In this document: positions 35,162 to 43,532 of the stretch, in pieces
How positions within the stretch are numbered: the stretch's first letter is position 1
Layout of the letters: each line of letters begins with the position of its first letter
Assembly (NCBI RefSeq): GCF_014236855.1
Contig: NZ_CP051261.1
Coordinates: 2,232,001 to 2,296,000 of the forward strand
Source of the DNA: Xanthomonas sp. SI
Lineage (GTDB): Bacteria > Pseudomonadota > Gammaproteobacteria > Xanthomonadales > Xanthomonadaceae
Direction: 5' to 3'
DNA length: 64,000 nucleotides
Translations under genes and position numbers: made by a program
Notes under the pieces: generated by a model
What the model was told of the DNA's origin: nothing
Seen by the model: the letters and a program-made list of their open reading frames with translations, nothing else
Databases searched by the model: none

Positions 35162-36247
35162 TCAGCCGGCGTTGCCGAGTAATGGCTGCAGCGTGGCTTC
35201 CAGTTCGCGCCGGCGCCAGCCGGCCAGCGGCTGCGGCCATTGGCCGCTTTCCAGCAAGGCTTCCAGATGCTTGCGCGAGGCGAGCAGGCCGTCGGGCAGG
35301 CCGAGTTCGGCGCTGCGTGCGGACACCGCATCCTGCAGCCGCTTCAACGCCGCCTTGTTGTCGTCGCTGGAAGCCAGCGCCAGCGGCGCGTCCGCTTCGT
35401 CGGGCAGCGGCGTGGTCAGCGCTTGCCACAGCGCGTCGCCGAGCTTGCGCGGCGCCTTGGGGTGCTTGTCCAGCATCGCCTGCAGTTCGTCGCGGTCGGA
35501 AGGCGGGAAGCGCGCCAGGGTGGCGGCCAGTTCGTTGTCCAGGATCCAGCTGCGCGGCTTGTCGCTGTGCCGCGCCTGTACGTCGCGCCAGCGCAGCAGG
35601 CGCAACAGCCGCTGCTGCGCGGGCCGGTCCATGAACTGCGCCGAGCGCATGCCCAGGTGCGGCCAGCGCTCGCCTTCGTCGTGCTCCACGGTGCCGAGCA
35701 GGCGCTCGCCGTCCTCGTGCAGCCAGGCGCTGCGGTCCAGCCGCTGCAGCCGTTCCTGCAGCGCGTCGTGGATCGCGAACAGGTGGCGCACGTCGTCGGC
35801 GGCGTAGTCCAGTTGCGCCGGCGACAGCGGGCGGCGCAGCCAGTCCGAGCGGGTTTCGCCCTTGGCCAGGTGCACGCCGGTGATTTCCAGCACCAGCTTC
35901 TGGTAGCCCATGCCGGCGCCGATGCCGGCCAGGCCGGCGCCGATCTGGGTGTCGAACAACGGCCGCGGCAGCGCGCCGCAGGCGCATTTGAACGCGACCA
36001 GGTCTTCGCTGGCGCTGTGCATGACCTTGAGGATGGCCGGGTCCGACAGCCACGGCGCCAGCGCCTGCGGCATGCCGGGAATCAGCGGGTCGATCAGCAG
36101 GATTTCGTCGGCCACCGCCATCTGCACCAACGCCAGTTGCGGCCAGTAGGTGCGTTCGCGGACGAATTCGGTATCCAGGCCGATCCTGGCCGGGCGCTGC
36201 GCCAGCCGTTCGGCCAGCTCGGCGGGTTGCTTGATCCAATAGGGCAC
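35162..36247 (-). CDS. rnd: Ribonuclease D
   Basis: Encodes 361 residues. DEDDy exonuclease motifs are intact: ExoI IGLDTEFVRERTYWPQLALVQ, ExoII with KVMHSASEDL, ExoIII LDYAADDVRHL. One or two HRDC-like helical domains follow (about residues 210-290 and the C-terminal end). RNase D trims tRNA 3' ends in the 3'-5' direction. It diverges from the SUMF1-like gene. Confidence 0.93.
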   Translation of the reverse strand: MPYWIKQPAELAERLAQRPARIGLDTEFVRERTYWPQLALVQMAVADEILLIDPLIPGMPQALAPWLSDPAILKVMHSASEDLVAFKCACGALPRPLFDTQIGAGLAGIGAGMGYQKLVLEITGVHLAKGETRSDWLRRPLSPAQLDYAADDVRHLFAIHDALQERLQRLDRSAWLHEDGERLLGTVEHDEGERWPHLGMRSAQFMDRPAQQRLLRLLRWRDVQARHSDKPRSWILDNELAATLARFPPSDRDELQAMLDKHPKAPRKLGDALWQALTTPLPDEADAPLALASSDDNKAALKRLQDAVSARSAELGLPDGLLASRKHLEALLESGQWPQPLAGWRRRELEATLQPLLGNAG

Positions 36248-36350
36248 GTGGTTTCCGTCGAATGCAGGGTTTGCTCAGGCAGGCGAGAATAGCCTAACGT
36301 CGGCCCGCCGGCCGCACGGACGGGATGGCGCGGATGCCATCGGGAGGCCA

Positions 36351-38258
36351 ATGTCGTTGGGAGGAAGCGTGCGTACGAGCGGCACCGTGATCGCCTGGAC
36401 CCTGTTGGCCGCGCTGGTGTGCGGCTGCAGCGGGCCGGCGCCTGCGCCGCCGGCGCAGCCCGCCAGACCGGCGCCCGCCAAGCCTGCGCAGGCGCCGGCA
36501 ACCGCGGCCGGCAAGCCGGTGCAGGCGCCCAGCGTCACCATCGGCGGCGAGGATGCGGCGGAGACGGTGGCGCGCTGGCAGCCGCCGCTGCCGACGCTCG
36601 AGCGCGCGCAACTGGCGCAGGCGCGCCGCGACGCCGCGCGCGCGCTGGCCGAGGACCGCCTGTTCGAGGACGCGCAGTCGGCGATCCCGCTGTACCTGGC
36701 GATCCGCGCGCTGGCGCCGCAGGACCCGGTCGCGCGCGACGGCCTGCGCACCGCGCGGCGCCGGCTGCTGCAACGCGGCGACGAACTGTTGCGCGCATCG
36801 GAGCAGCAGGAACAGGCGCTGGAGCGCGCCGATCGCATCGCGATGGTGGCGCTGTCGCTGGATGCCGACGATCCGGCGGTGCGGCGCCTGCAGCAGCGGG
36901 TGGAGACCGCGCAGCGGGTGCTGGCCTACAACCGTGCCGGCGAAGACGATCTGCGCGCCGGCCGGCTCGGCGAGGACGGCAACGGCGCGCTGGCCAACTT
37001 CCGCGACGCGCTGCAACTGGATGCGGACGATGCGCGCGCGCGGCAGGGCGTGGCGGCGGTGGAGAGCGCGCTGATCCGGCGCGCCGAGGCGGCCGCGACG
37101 GTGTCCGATTTCGCCGCCGCCGGCAGCTGGCTGGCGCGGGCGGCGCGGATCCGCGACGCCGCCGCCACCGTGCGCGACGCGCGTGCGCGGGTGGAAGGCG
37201 TGCGCAGCGCGCGCATCGCCGGCCTGCGCGATGCCGGCCTGCGCGACCTGGCCACGCCGGCCGGACTGAAGGCGGCGCGCGAGAAACTGGGCGAGGTGTT
37301 GCGCATCGCCGATCCGGGCGATGCGGTGGCGGCGATGCTGCGCGAGCGCATCGACCTGGCCACCCACTACGGCAGCTTCCGCCCCGGCCAGGTGTTCACC
37401 GACGGCATGAGCAACGGCGAACGCGGGCCGCAGATGATCGTGGTGCCGCACGGCGGCTTCCGCATGGGCGCCAGCGAGACGGAGCCGGGCGCGATGCCGG
37501 CGGAGCAGCCGTTGCATTACGTGCGCTTCGATCGCGGCTTCGCGATGTCGATCACCGAGGTCACCGTGGCCGAGTTCCGCCGCTTCGTCGAGGTCAGCGG
37601 CGCGCGGCCGCGGGCGACCCGGCGCGGGCATTCGATCGTCTACGACGAGCGCAGCGGCAACTTCGTGCGCCGCAGCGGCACCGACTGGCAGTCCGGCTAC
37701 AACGGCGCGCGCGCCGCGCCGAACAGCCCGGTGATGCACGTCAGCGTGCGCGATGCCGAGGCCTACGCGGCATGGCTGTCGCAGCAGACCGGGCGCCACT
37801 ACCGGCTGCCCAGCGAGGCCGAGTTCGAATACGCGCTGCGCGCTGGCGGCCGCGGCCGCTATCCCTGGGGCAACGCCGGCACCCCGCCGCGCGGCGCCGG
37901 CAACTTCACCGGCGGCGGCGACGTCTCGCCCAGCGGCCGGCACTGGAACAACGCCTTCGTCGGCTATGCCGACGGCTTCTGGGGGCCGGCGCCGGTCGCC
38001 AGCTTCAAGGCCAACGCCTGGGGCCTGCACGACATGGGCGGCAACCTCAGCGAGTGGGTCGCCGATTGCTGGCATTCCAGCTACCGCCGCGCGCCGGCCG
38101 ACGGCGCCGCCTGGTACAACCCCGGCTGCCGCTCGCGGGTGGTGCGCGGCGGCAACTGGGCCAACGCGCCGGAACAGACCCGTGCCGCCTGGCGGCTGAT
38201 GCAGGACTCCGACACCACCAGCGCCCGCGTCGGTTTCCGCCTGGTGCGCGGAATTTGA
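36351..38258 (+). CDS. SUMF1/formylglycine-enzyme-fold lipoprotein
   Basis: Encodes 635 residues; GGGAGG precedes the ATG. A signal peptide ends in LVCGC (probable lipobox) and is followed by a Pro/Ala-rich linker. Residues about 60-340 are helical and TPR-like (LAEDRLFEDAQSAIPLYLAIRAL, RLGEDGNGALANFRDAL). The C-terminal 260 residues are the SUMF1 fold: MIVVPHGGFRMGASETEPGAMP, FAMSITEVTVAEFRRFV, RLPSEAEFEYALRAGGRGRYPWGN, RVVRGGNWANAPEQTRAAWR, GFRLVRG. The catalytic Cys pair of true formylglycine-generating enzymes is absent (ANAPEQTRA there), so it is not a sulfatase activator. It probably binds a partner in the periplasm. Confidence 0.85.
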   Translation: MSLGGSVRTSGTVIAWTLLAALVCGCSGPAPAPPAQPARPAPAKPAQAPATAAGKPVQAPSVTIGGEDAAETVARWQPPLPTLERAQLAQARRDAARALAEDRLFEDAQSAIPLYLAIRALAPQDPVARDGLRTARRRLLQRGDELLRASEQQEQALERADRIAMVALSLDADDPAVRRLQQRVETAQRVLAYNRAGEDDLRAGRLGEDGNGALANFRDALQLDADDARARQGVAAVESALIRRAEAAATVSDFAAAGSWLARAARIRDAAATVRDARARVEGVRSARIAGLRDAGLRDLATPAGLKAAREKLGEVLRIADPGDAVAAMLRERIDLATHYGSFRPGQVFTDGMSNGERGPQMIVVPHGGFRMGASETEPGAMPAEQPLHYVRFDRGFAMSITEVTVAEFRRFVEVSGARPRATRRGHSIVYDERSGNFVRRSGTDWQSGYNGARAAPNSPVMHVSVRDAEAYAAWLSQQTGRHYRLPSEAEFEYALRAGGRGRYPWGNAGTPPRGAGNFTGGGDVSPSGRHWNNAFVGYADGFWGPAPVASFKANAWGLHDMGGNLSEWVADCWHSSYRRAPADGAAWYNPGCRSRVVRGGNWANAPEQTRAAWRLMQDSDTTSARVGFRLVRGI

Positions 38259-38340
38259 CGCGGCCTCGCGCCGCCCGTCGCTACAGTGCCGCGGACAGGC
38301 AGGCGCCATCGCCGCCCACCAGCCAGCAAGGGGATTGGAT

Positions 38341-39252
38341 ATGAGCAACGTCTTCGGCCGCCAGGGCGGGGAACAGGGCGGGGGCCGCCGCGGGCCGCTG
38401 GGCGGCGTGCGCTGGCTGGTGCTGCTGGGTTTCGCGGTGTACGCCGGGTATTACTGGTTCTCCAACCGCAGCGAGGATCCGTACACCGGCGAGAAGGTGC
38501 TGATCGACAATTCGCTCGGGGTCGAGGACGAGAAGGCGCTGGGCCTGCAGGCGTACCAGGAGATCCTGGCGCAGGAACATCCGGTCGATCCGCAGTCGCA
38601 GGTGGCGCAGCAGGTGCGCGCGATCGCGCAGCGGCTGATCGCCAAGGTCGATGTGGTCGAGGACGCACTGGCCGCCGAGCACGGCATGCAGGCCAAGCAC
38701 TACGCGCGCGGTTTCGACTGGGACGTCAACGTGATCGAGTCCGAGCAGGCCAATGCGTTCTGCCTGCCCGGCGGCAAGATGGCGGTCTACACCGGCCTGC
38801 TGCCGGTGGCCAAGAACGCCGATGCGATGGCGGTGGTGATGGGCCACGAGATCGCGCATGCGCTGCTGCGCCACGGCGCGCAACGCATGGCGCAGCAGAA
38901 GCTGACCCAGATCGGGCAGATGGCCGGCGCGGCCAGCGGCATGGACCCGCAACAGCAGCAGATGGCGATGGCGGCGATGGGCTACGGCTACCTGCTGCCG
39001 TACGCACGCAGCCACGAGACCCAGGCCGACGAGGTCGGGCTGATGCTGGCCGCGGCGGCCTGCTTCGATCCGCAGGAAGCGGTGCCGCTGTGGGAGCGGA
39101 TGAGCGCCAGCAGCGGCGGCCAGGCGCCGCCGGAGTTTTCCTCCACCCACCCGAATCCGGGTACGCGGATCCAGAACCTGCAGGCGCTGATGCCCAAGGC
39201 GATGGAGTACCGGCAGCGCTTCTGCGAATCGGCGAAGACGGCGCAGCGTTGA
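38341..39252 (+). CDS. M48 family zinc metalloprotease
   Basis: Encodes 303 residues. One N-terminal membrane anchor (RWLVLLGFAVYAGYYWF) is followed by the protease domain with VMGHEIAHALLRHGAQRM (HExxH zinc site) and ETQADEVGLMLAAAACFDP (third ligand Glu). Related Loi/BepA-like peptidases clean up misassembled outer-membrane proteins. The active site faces the periplasm. The gene follows the SUMF1-like gene by 82 bp on the same strand. Confidence 0.9.
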   Translation: MSNVFGRQGGEQGGGRRGPLGGVRWLVLLGFAVYAGYYWFSNRSEDPYTGEKVLIDNSLGVEDEKALGLQAYQEILAQEHPVDPQSQVAQQVRAIAQRLIAKVDVVEDALAAEHGMQAKHYARGFDWDVNVIESEQANAFCLPGGKMAVYTGLLPVAKNADAMAVVMGHEIAHALLRHGAQRMAQQKLTQIGQMAGAASGMDPQQQQMAMAAMGYGYLLPYARSHETQADEVGLMLAAAACFDPQEAVPLWERMSASSGGQAPPEFSSTHPNPGTRIQNLQALMPKAMEYRQRFCESAKTAQR

Positions 39253-39347
39253 GCGTGGCGGTGTCCGCGGAAGACTGAGCTGGCATCCGCCTTCCCCCGG
39301 CTGCAACTGCGCATGCCGGAGCGTGCGCAGTCCGCGCGCGCTTGCGC

Positions 39348-41150
39348 TCAGTGCGTGGATACCTGCACCGCGGTTGCCGCTGTCTCTGCCGCCACCTCTA
39401 CCGTTGCCGGCGCCTCCTCGGGCGCGACCAGGCGTTGCCCGGCTGCCAGCAGTTCGACGAACTCGCGACGGTCGCCGCTGCGGTCCTCGCCGGTCGCCGC
39501 GCGCGCCGCGTTGGTCACCTGCGCCCAGTCCCAGCCGTCGATGTGGGTGCCGCCGCGCAGCAGGTCGGCGTAGGCGGCGACCGCGGCGGCGAAACGCAGA
39601 TCCGCGCTTGGCTGCGCCGTCGCCGCGGCGGTCGCGATCGTGCTCTGCAACAGGCGGCTGCGTTCCTGCCCGGGCAGCTTGTAGCGCAGCCGCAACTGCG
39701 CCAGTTCGCCGGCGTGCAGCGGCGTCTGCAGTGCCTGCGCCGGTGCGGCATAGCGCAAGGCCGGCAGGCGCGGCGGCGCGCTGCCCACCGGGGTGATTTC
39801 GTACAGCGCGGTGACGCTGTGGCCGGCGCCGATCTCGCCGGCATCGACCTTGTCGTTGGCGAAATCCTCGCGCGCCAGCAGCCGGTTCTCGTAGCCGATC
39901 AGGCGGTATTCGGCGACCTGCGCGGGATTGAACTCGACCTGGATCTTGACATCGCGGGCGATGGTGAGCAGCGTGGCCTGCATCTGCTGCACCAGCACCT
40001 TGTGCGCCTCGCGCGCCGAGTCGATGTAGGCATGGTTGCCGTCGCCGACGTCGGCCAGGCGTTCGGCCATCGCGTCGTTGTAGTTGCCGCGGCCGAAGCC
40101 GAGTGTGCTCAGCGCCACGCCGCTGCGGCGCTGGTCGGCGACCAGGGTCTCCAGCGCGCCGCGGTCGACCGTGCCGACGTTGAAGTCGCCGTCGGTGGCC
40201 AGGATCACCCGGTTGCTGCCGCCGGCGATGAAGCTCCGCCGCGCGGTCGCATAGGCCAGGCGGATGCCGTCGCCGCCGTTGGTGCTGCCGCCGGCCTGCA
40301 GCCGCTGCAACGCGGCAAGGATCTCGGCATGGCGGTCGCCAGGCGTCGGCGGCAGCACCAGTCCGGCCGCGCCGGCATAGACCACGATCGAGACCCGGTC
40401 CTGCGCGCGCAGCTGCGGCACCAGCATGGCGAAGGCCTGCTTGAGCAGGGGCAGCTTGTCCGCGCTTTCCATCGAGCCTGAGGTGTCGATCAGGAACACC
40501 AGGTTCGCCGGCGGCAAGGCCTGGCGCGGGACGTCGTAGCCCTTGATGCCGATCATCAGCAGCTGCCGCTGCGGATTCCACGGCGCGGGCGCCAGTTCGG
40601 TGGACACCCGGAACGGCGTGTCGCGGTCGCGCGGGGCCGGGTGCGCATAGTCGAAGTAGTTGATGAATTCTTCCGCGCGCACTGCGTCGGCTGGCGGGCG
40701 CTGGCCGTCGCGCAGCATGCGCCGCACGTTGGCGTAGCTGCCGGTGTCCACGTCGATCGAAAAGGTCGACAGCGGTTGTTCGCGCGCGCTGTGCACCGGG
40801 TTGTCGGTTGGGTGTTCGTAGCGTTCGCGGTCCAGCGGCGGGATCGGCGCCGCGGGCTTGGCCATGCGCATGCGGGCGTCAGCGATGTAGGTGTCGCCGG
40901 CCACCGACGGCGCGACCGGTGCCGCGGCCTGCGCCGGCGGCGCCGGTGGGGAGGGCGGGGCGAGCATCCGTGCCGGTGCTGGCGCGGGTTCGGTCAGGCC
41001 TTCGCTGGCGACGTAGGCCTCGGGCAAGGCGCTGGCATCTGTCACTGCCGGCGCGCGTGCGGCGACGCGATCGTCGCTGGTGGTGCTGCAGCTTGCCAGC
41101 AGCGCGGCAAGGATCAGGGACGGCAGGATGCGGTGCGGGCGTGGCTGCAT
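39348..41150 (-). CDS. VWA-domain lipoprotein, YfbK family
   Basis: Encodes 600 residues from the ATG at 41150, which starts a lipoprotein signal (ILPSLILAALLASCS); the longer frame lacks a signal peptide. After a Pro/Ala-rich linker comes the YfbK N-terminal region (HPTDNPVHSAREQPLSTFSIDVDTGSYANVRRML). The von Willebrand factor A domain has the MIDAS motif DTSGS and a conserved ATDGDFNVG; a C-terminal DUF3520-like region follows. The role is unknown; it likely binds protein partners in a metal-dependent way at the outer membrane. Confidence 0.9.
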   Translation of the reverse strand: MQPRPHRILPSLILAALLASCSTTSDDRVAARAPAVTDASALPEAYVASEGLTEPAPAPARMLAPPSPPAPPAQAAAPVAPSVAGDTYIADARMRMAKPAAPIPPLDRERYEHPTDNPVHSAREQPLSTFSIDVDTGSYANVRRMLRDGQRPPADAVRAEEFINYFDYAHPAPRDRDTPFRVSTELAPAPWNPQRQLLMIGIKGYDVPRQALPPANLVFLIDTSGSMESADKLPLLKQAFAMLVPQLRAQDRVSIVVYAGAAGLVLPPTPGDRHAEILAALQRLQAGGSTNGGDGIRLAYATARRSFIAGGSNRVILATDGDFNVGTVDRGALETLVADQRRSGVALSTLGFGRGNYNDAMAERLADVGDGNHAYIDSAREAHKVLVQQMQATLLTIARDVKIQVEFNPAQVAEYRLIGYENRLLAREDFANDKVDAGEIGAGHSVTALYEITPVGSAPPRLPALRYAAPAQALQTPLHAGELAQLRLRYKLPGQERSRLLQSTIATAAATAQPSADLRFAAAVAAYADLLRGGTHIDGWDWAQVTNAARAATGEDRSGDRREFVELLAAGQRLVAPEEAPATVEVAAETAATAVQVSTH

Positions 41151-41326
41151 GGTGGGCGCTCGGTGTGGGTCCGAGGCTGTAAACGCGTGACGGCCGGCAA
41201 CGGGGTTTGGCCCGCGGCCGCGCTTCGGTCCGCCATGCTGCCTTGTGGCTGAACGCGCTGCGTGCGCGCACGCGGCACCGCATGGCGCGGGTGCATCATT
41301 CGCGCATCGCCACCGGAGCATTCGCC

Positions 41327-41782
41327 ATGAAACGCCTCTTGCTGTCACTGCTCGGACTGGCCGCGCTGGCCGGCTGCGCCACCAACCGGATCAGCGACGA
41401 CGAGCGCCTGGCGCTGTACCGCGCCCATGCCGCCGCGCCGGTGCGCGACTTCCAGTACTACAACCGGATCAGCGGCTGGACCGCGCTCGGCGACAGCGCG
41501 CTGGCGGTGTGGACGCGGCCGAACCAGGCCTATCTGCTGGAGCTGAGCGGCCGCTGCGCCGATCTGGACTTCGCGCCGACCATCGCCATCACCCACTTCA
41601 GCGACCGGGTGTCGGCGCGTTTCGACGACGTGCTGGTGATCGGCGGCAGCCCGGGCGCGATCCGCCTGCCGTGCCGCATCCAGAGCATCCGCCCGCTCGA
41701 CATCAAGGCGCTGCGTATTTCGGAAAAGGAATTGCGCGAGGCCAAGGTGCAGGAGCGGGCGCAGCCGGCGCCGGCGCAGTAG
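41327..41782 (+). CDS. DUF6491-like lipoprotein
   Basis: Encodes 151 residues. The lipobox AALAGC gives an outer- or inner-membrane lipoprotein. The mature part is a small beta-rich domain (VRDFQYYNRISGWTALGDSALAVWTRPNQAYLLELSGRC) with paired Cys at about 83 and 125 that could form a disulfide. The family is widespread in Xanthomonadaceae and uncharacterised. It diverges from the VWA lipoprotein gene. Confidence 0.75.
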   Translation: MKRLLLSLLGLAALAGCATNRISDDERLALYRAHAAAPVRDFQYYNRISGWTALGDSALAVWTRPNQAYLLELSGRCADLDFAPTIAITHFSDRVSARFDDVLVIGGSPGAIRLPCRIQSIRPLDIKALRISEKELREAKVQERAQPAPAQ

Positions 41783-41830
41783 CGCAGGCGTCAGCGGGTT
41801 GCGGTCGGTTTCGAACGGGTGGTTGCAGCT

Positions 41831-41899
41831 TGTAGGCGTAGCTGCAGCCGCAGCGGGCTTTGCGGATGGGTTCTGTCGCGGCTGAAGCCGCTCCTACAG
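41831..41899. repeat. REP-like palindrome, copy 2 (decayed left arm)
   Basis: The right arm CTGTCGCGGCTGAAGCCGCT is intact. The left arm (TGTAGGCGTAGCTGCAGCCG) carries several substitutions. It sits between the convergent DUF6491-like and yggX genes. Confidence 0.8.
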
Positions 41900-41918
41900 G
41901 GGCTCGGCTTGCCTGCGC

Positions 41919-42197
41919 TCAGGATTCCTGTTCGGGTTCCACGTAGCCTTCGGGCTTGGACGCGCCGCCCTGGAACAGGAATTTGTCCAGCTCCGTTTCC
42001 AGAAATGCACGGTGCTTGGGATCGCGCGGCGACAGCCGGTTCTCGTTGATCAGCATGGTCTGGTGCGCCAGCCACGCCTGCCAGCCGGCCTTGCCGATGT
42101 GCGCGAACACGCGCTGGCCGAGTTCGCCGGGATACGGCACGTAGTCGAGCCCTTCGGCGTCGCGTTGCTGGTACTGGCAGAAGACGGTGCGGGGCAT
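41919..42197 (-). CDS. yggX: Probable Fe(2+)-trafficking protein YggX
   Basis: Encodes 92 residues matching the YggX family from start to end: [19 protein letters not shown] with the conserved Cys7, [37 protein letters not shown]. YggX protects Fe-S clusters and oxidant-sensitive iron. It follows mutY by 30 bp on the same strand, an arrangement also found in E. coli, where both respond to oxidative DNA damage. Confidence 0.93.
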   Translation of the reverse strand: MPRTVFCQYQQRDAEGLDYVPYPGELGQRVFAHIGKAGWQAWLAHQTMLINENRLSPRDPKHRAFLETELDKFLFQGGASKPEGYVEPEQES

Positions 42198-42227
42198 GGC
42201 GGTTCCTGGTGGCGCGGAGGGCGACGA

Positions 42228-43289
42228 TCAGAGGCTGTCGAGCAGTTTGCGGATCGGGGCGGGCAGGCCGAGCGCGGAAAGGTCGGCGCGCGCGACCCAG
42301 CGCAGGTCGTCATTGTCGCGTACCGCGTCGCGCAAGGCGACCTTGCGCAGGCGCAGCGGCTGCAGGTGCAGGCGATAGTGGCTGAAGGTATGCACGATCG
42401 GCGGCATCGGCTCGGCCGCGTCGAAGTCGCGGCCGCGGGTCTCGCGTTCGAACCAGGCGCGCAACTCGCTCTCGCTCTCGGCCTGCGGCAGCGTCCACAG
42501 CGAGGCCCAGATGCCGCTCGGCGGGCGCCGTTGCAGCAGCAGCTCGCCGGAGGCGTTTTCCAGCAGCAGCGCCAGCGCCTCGCGTTCGGGCAGGGTCTTG
42601 CCCGGCTTGGGTGTTGGCAGCGACTCGGTCAGGCCGTCGCGGCGCGCCACGCAGTCGTCCTGCAGCGGGCACAGCACGCAGGCCGGGTTGGCGCGGGTGC
42701 ACAGGGTGGCGCCGAAATCCATCTGCGCCTGGGTGTAGTCGGCCATGCGCCCGTCGGCGACCGCGGCCACGTGCGCCTGCGCGATCGCCCACAGCGGTTT
42801 CTCCACCGCCGGCAGGCCCGGATAGCCGGCGATGCCGTGGTAGCGGGTCAGCACGCGCTTGACGTTGCCGTCCAGGATCGGGAAGCGGTCGTTCCAGGCC
42901 TGGCTCAGGATCGCGCCGGCGGTGCTGCGGCCGATCCCGGGCAGCGCGTGCAGCGCGTCGAAGTCGCGCGGCAGCGCGCCGTCGTGCAGCTCCACGCAGC
43001 GCTTGGCGGCGGCATGCAGGTTGCGCGCGCGAGCGTAGTAGCCCAGCCCGGCCCATTGCGCCATCACCGCATCGGTGCCGGCCGCGGCCAGGTCGGGCAG
43101 GGTGGGGAAGTGCTGCAGGAAGCGCAGGAAGTACGGGATCACCACCGCGACCTGGGTCTGCTGCAGCATGATTTCCGACAGCCATACGCGATACGGGCTG
43201 CGCGGATGCTGCCAGGGCAGGTCGTGGCGGCCGCTGCGGTCGAACCAGGCGAGCAGGCGGGGGGCGAAGGTGTCTGGGAGCTGGCGCAT
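42228..43289 (-). CDS. mutY: A/G-specific adenine glycosylase MutY
   Basis: Encodes 353 residues from the ATG at 43289; a longer frame would translate the palindromic repeat upstream and was rejected. Motifs: LPWQHPRSPYRVWLSEIMLQQTQV, helix-hairpin-helix LHALPGIGRSTAGAIL with the catalytic region ILDGNVKRVL, the 4Fe-4S cluster ligands in CTRANPACVLCPLQDDC, and a C-terminal NUDIX-like domain that recognises 8-oxoguanine. It removes adenine from A:8-oxoG pairs. Confidence 0.95.
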   Translation of the reverse strand: MRQLPDTFAPRLLAWFDRSGRHDLPWQHPRSPYRVWLSEIMLQQTQVAVVIPYFLRFLQHFPTLPDLAAAGTDAVMAQWAGLGYYARARNLHAAAKRCVELHDGALPRDFDALHALPGIGRSTAGAILSQAWNDRFPILDGNVKRVLTRYHGIAGYPGLPAVEKPLWAIAQAHVAAVADGRMADYTQAQMDFGATLCTRANPACVLCPLQDDCVARRDGLTESLPTPKPGKTLPEREALALLLENASGELLLQRRPPSGIWASLWTLPQAESESELRAWFERETRGRDFDAAEPMPPIVHTFSHYRLHLQPLRLRKVALRDAVRDNDDLRWVARADLSALGLPAPIRKLLDSL

Positions 43290-43305
43290 GCTGGCTTTAT
43301 CTTTT

Positions 43306-43528
43306 CCTTCTCCCTGCGGGAGAAGGTGCCCCGAAGGGGCGGATGAGGGTACGGGCGAAGCCTCGTGGATCCAACCAGCGAGACGCTCAATCAGCGAGAC
43401 GCTTCCGCGCCGTACCCTCACCCCAACCCCCGCTCCGCGCCCCGGCCCGCTTGCGGCGCGGGCGCTCCAGGGCTTGCGCGCCAGTGGCGCGCAAGCCGCG
43501 CCCTGTCGCCCCGATGGGAGAGCGGCTT
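43306..43528. repeat. Large palindromic repeat (CCTTCTCCC family), enlarged copy
   Basis: It starts with CCTTCTCCCTGCGGGAGAAGG and GCCCCGAAGGGGC and shows the conserved GGATGAGGGTACGGGCG and CGTACCCTCACCCCAACCCC segments. Compared with the copies at 63433 it has an additional GC-rich insert in its right half (about 43440-43500, including a palindromic TTGCGCGCCAGTGGCGCGCAA). It fills the gap between ftsY and mutY. Confidence 0.85.
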
Positions 43529-43532
43529 TGGG

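Noticed and set aside
36351..38258. SUMF1-like protein as a sulfatase-activating enzyme
   Set aside because: The catalytic cysteines are missing and no sulfatase gene is nearby.
43290..43421. Longer N-terminus for MutY
   Set aside because: The extra 44 codons translate the palindromic repeat; the ATG at 43289 fits the family N-terminus.
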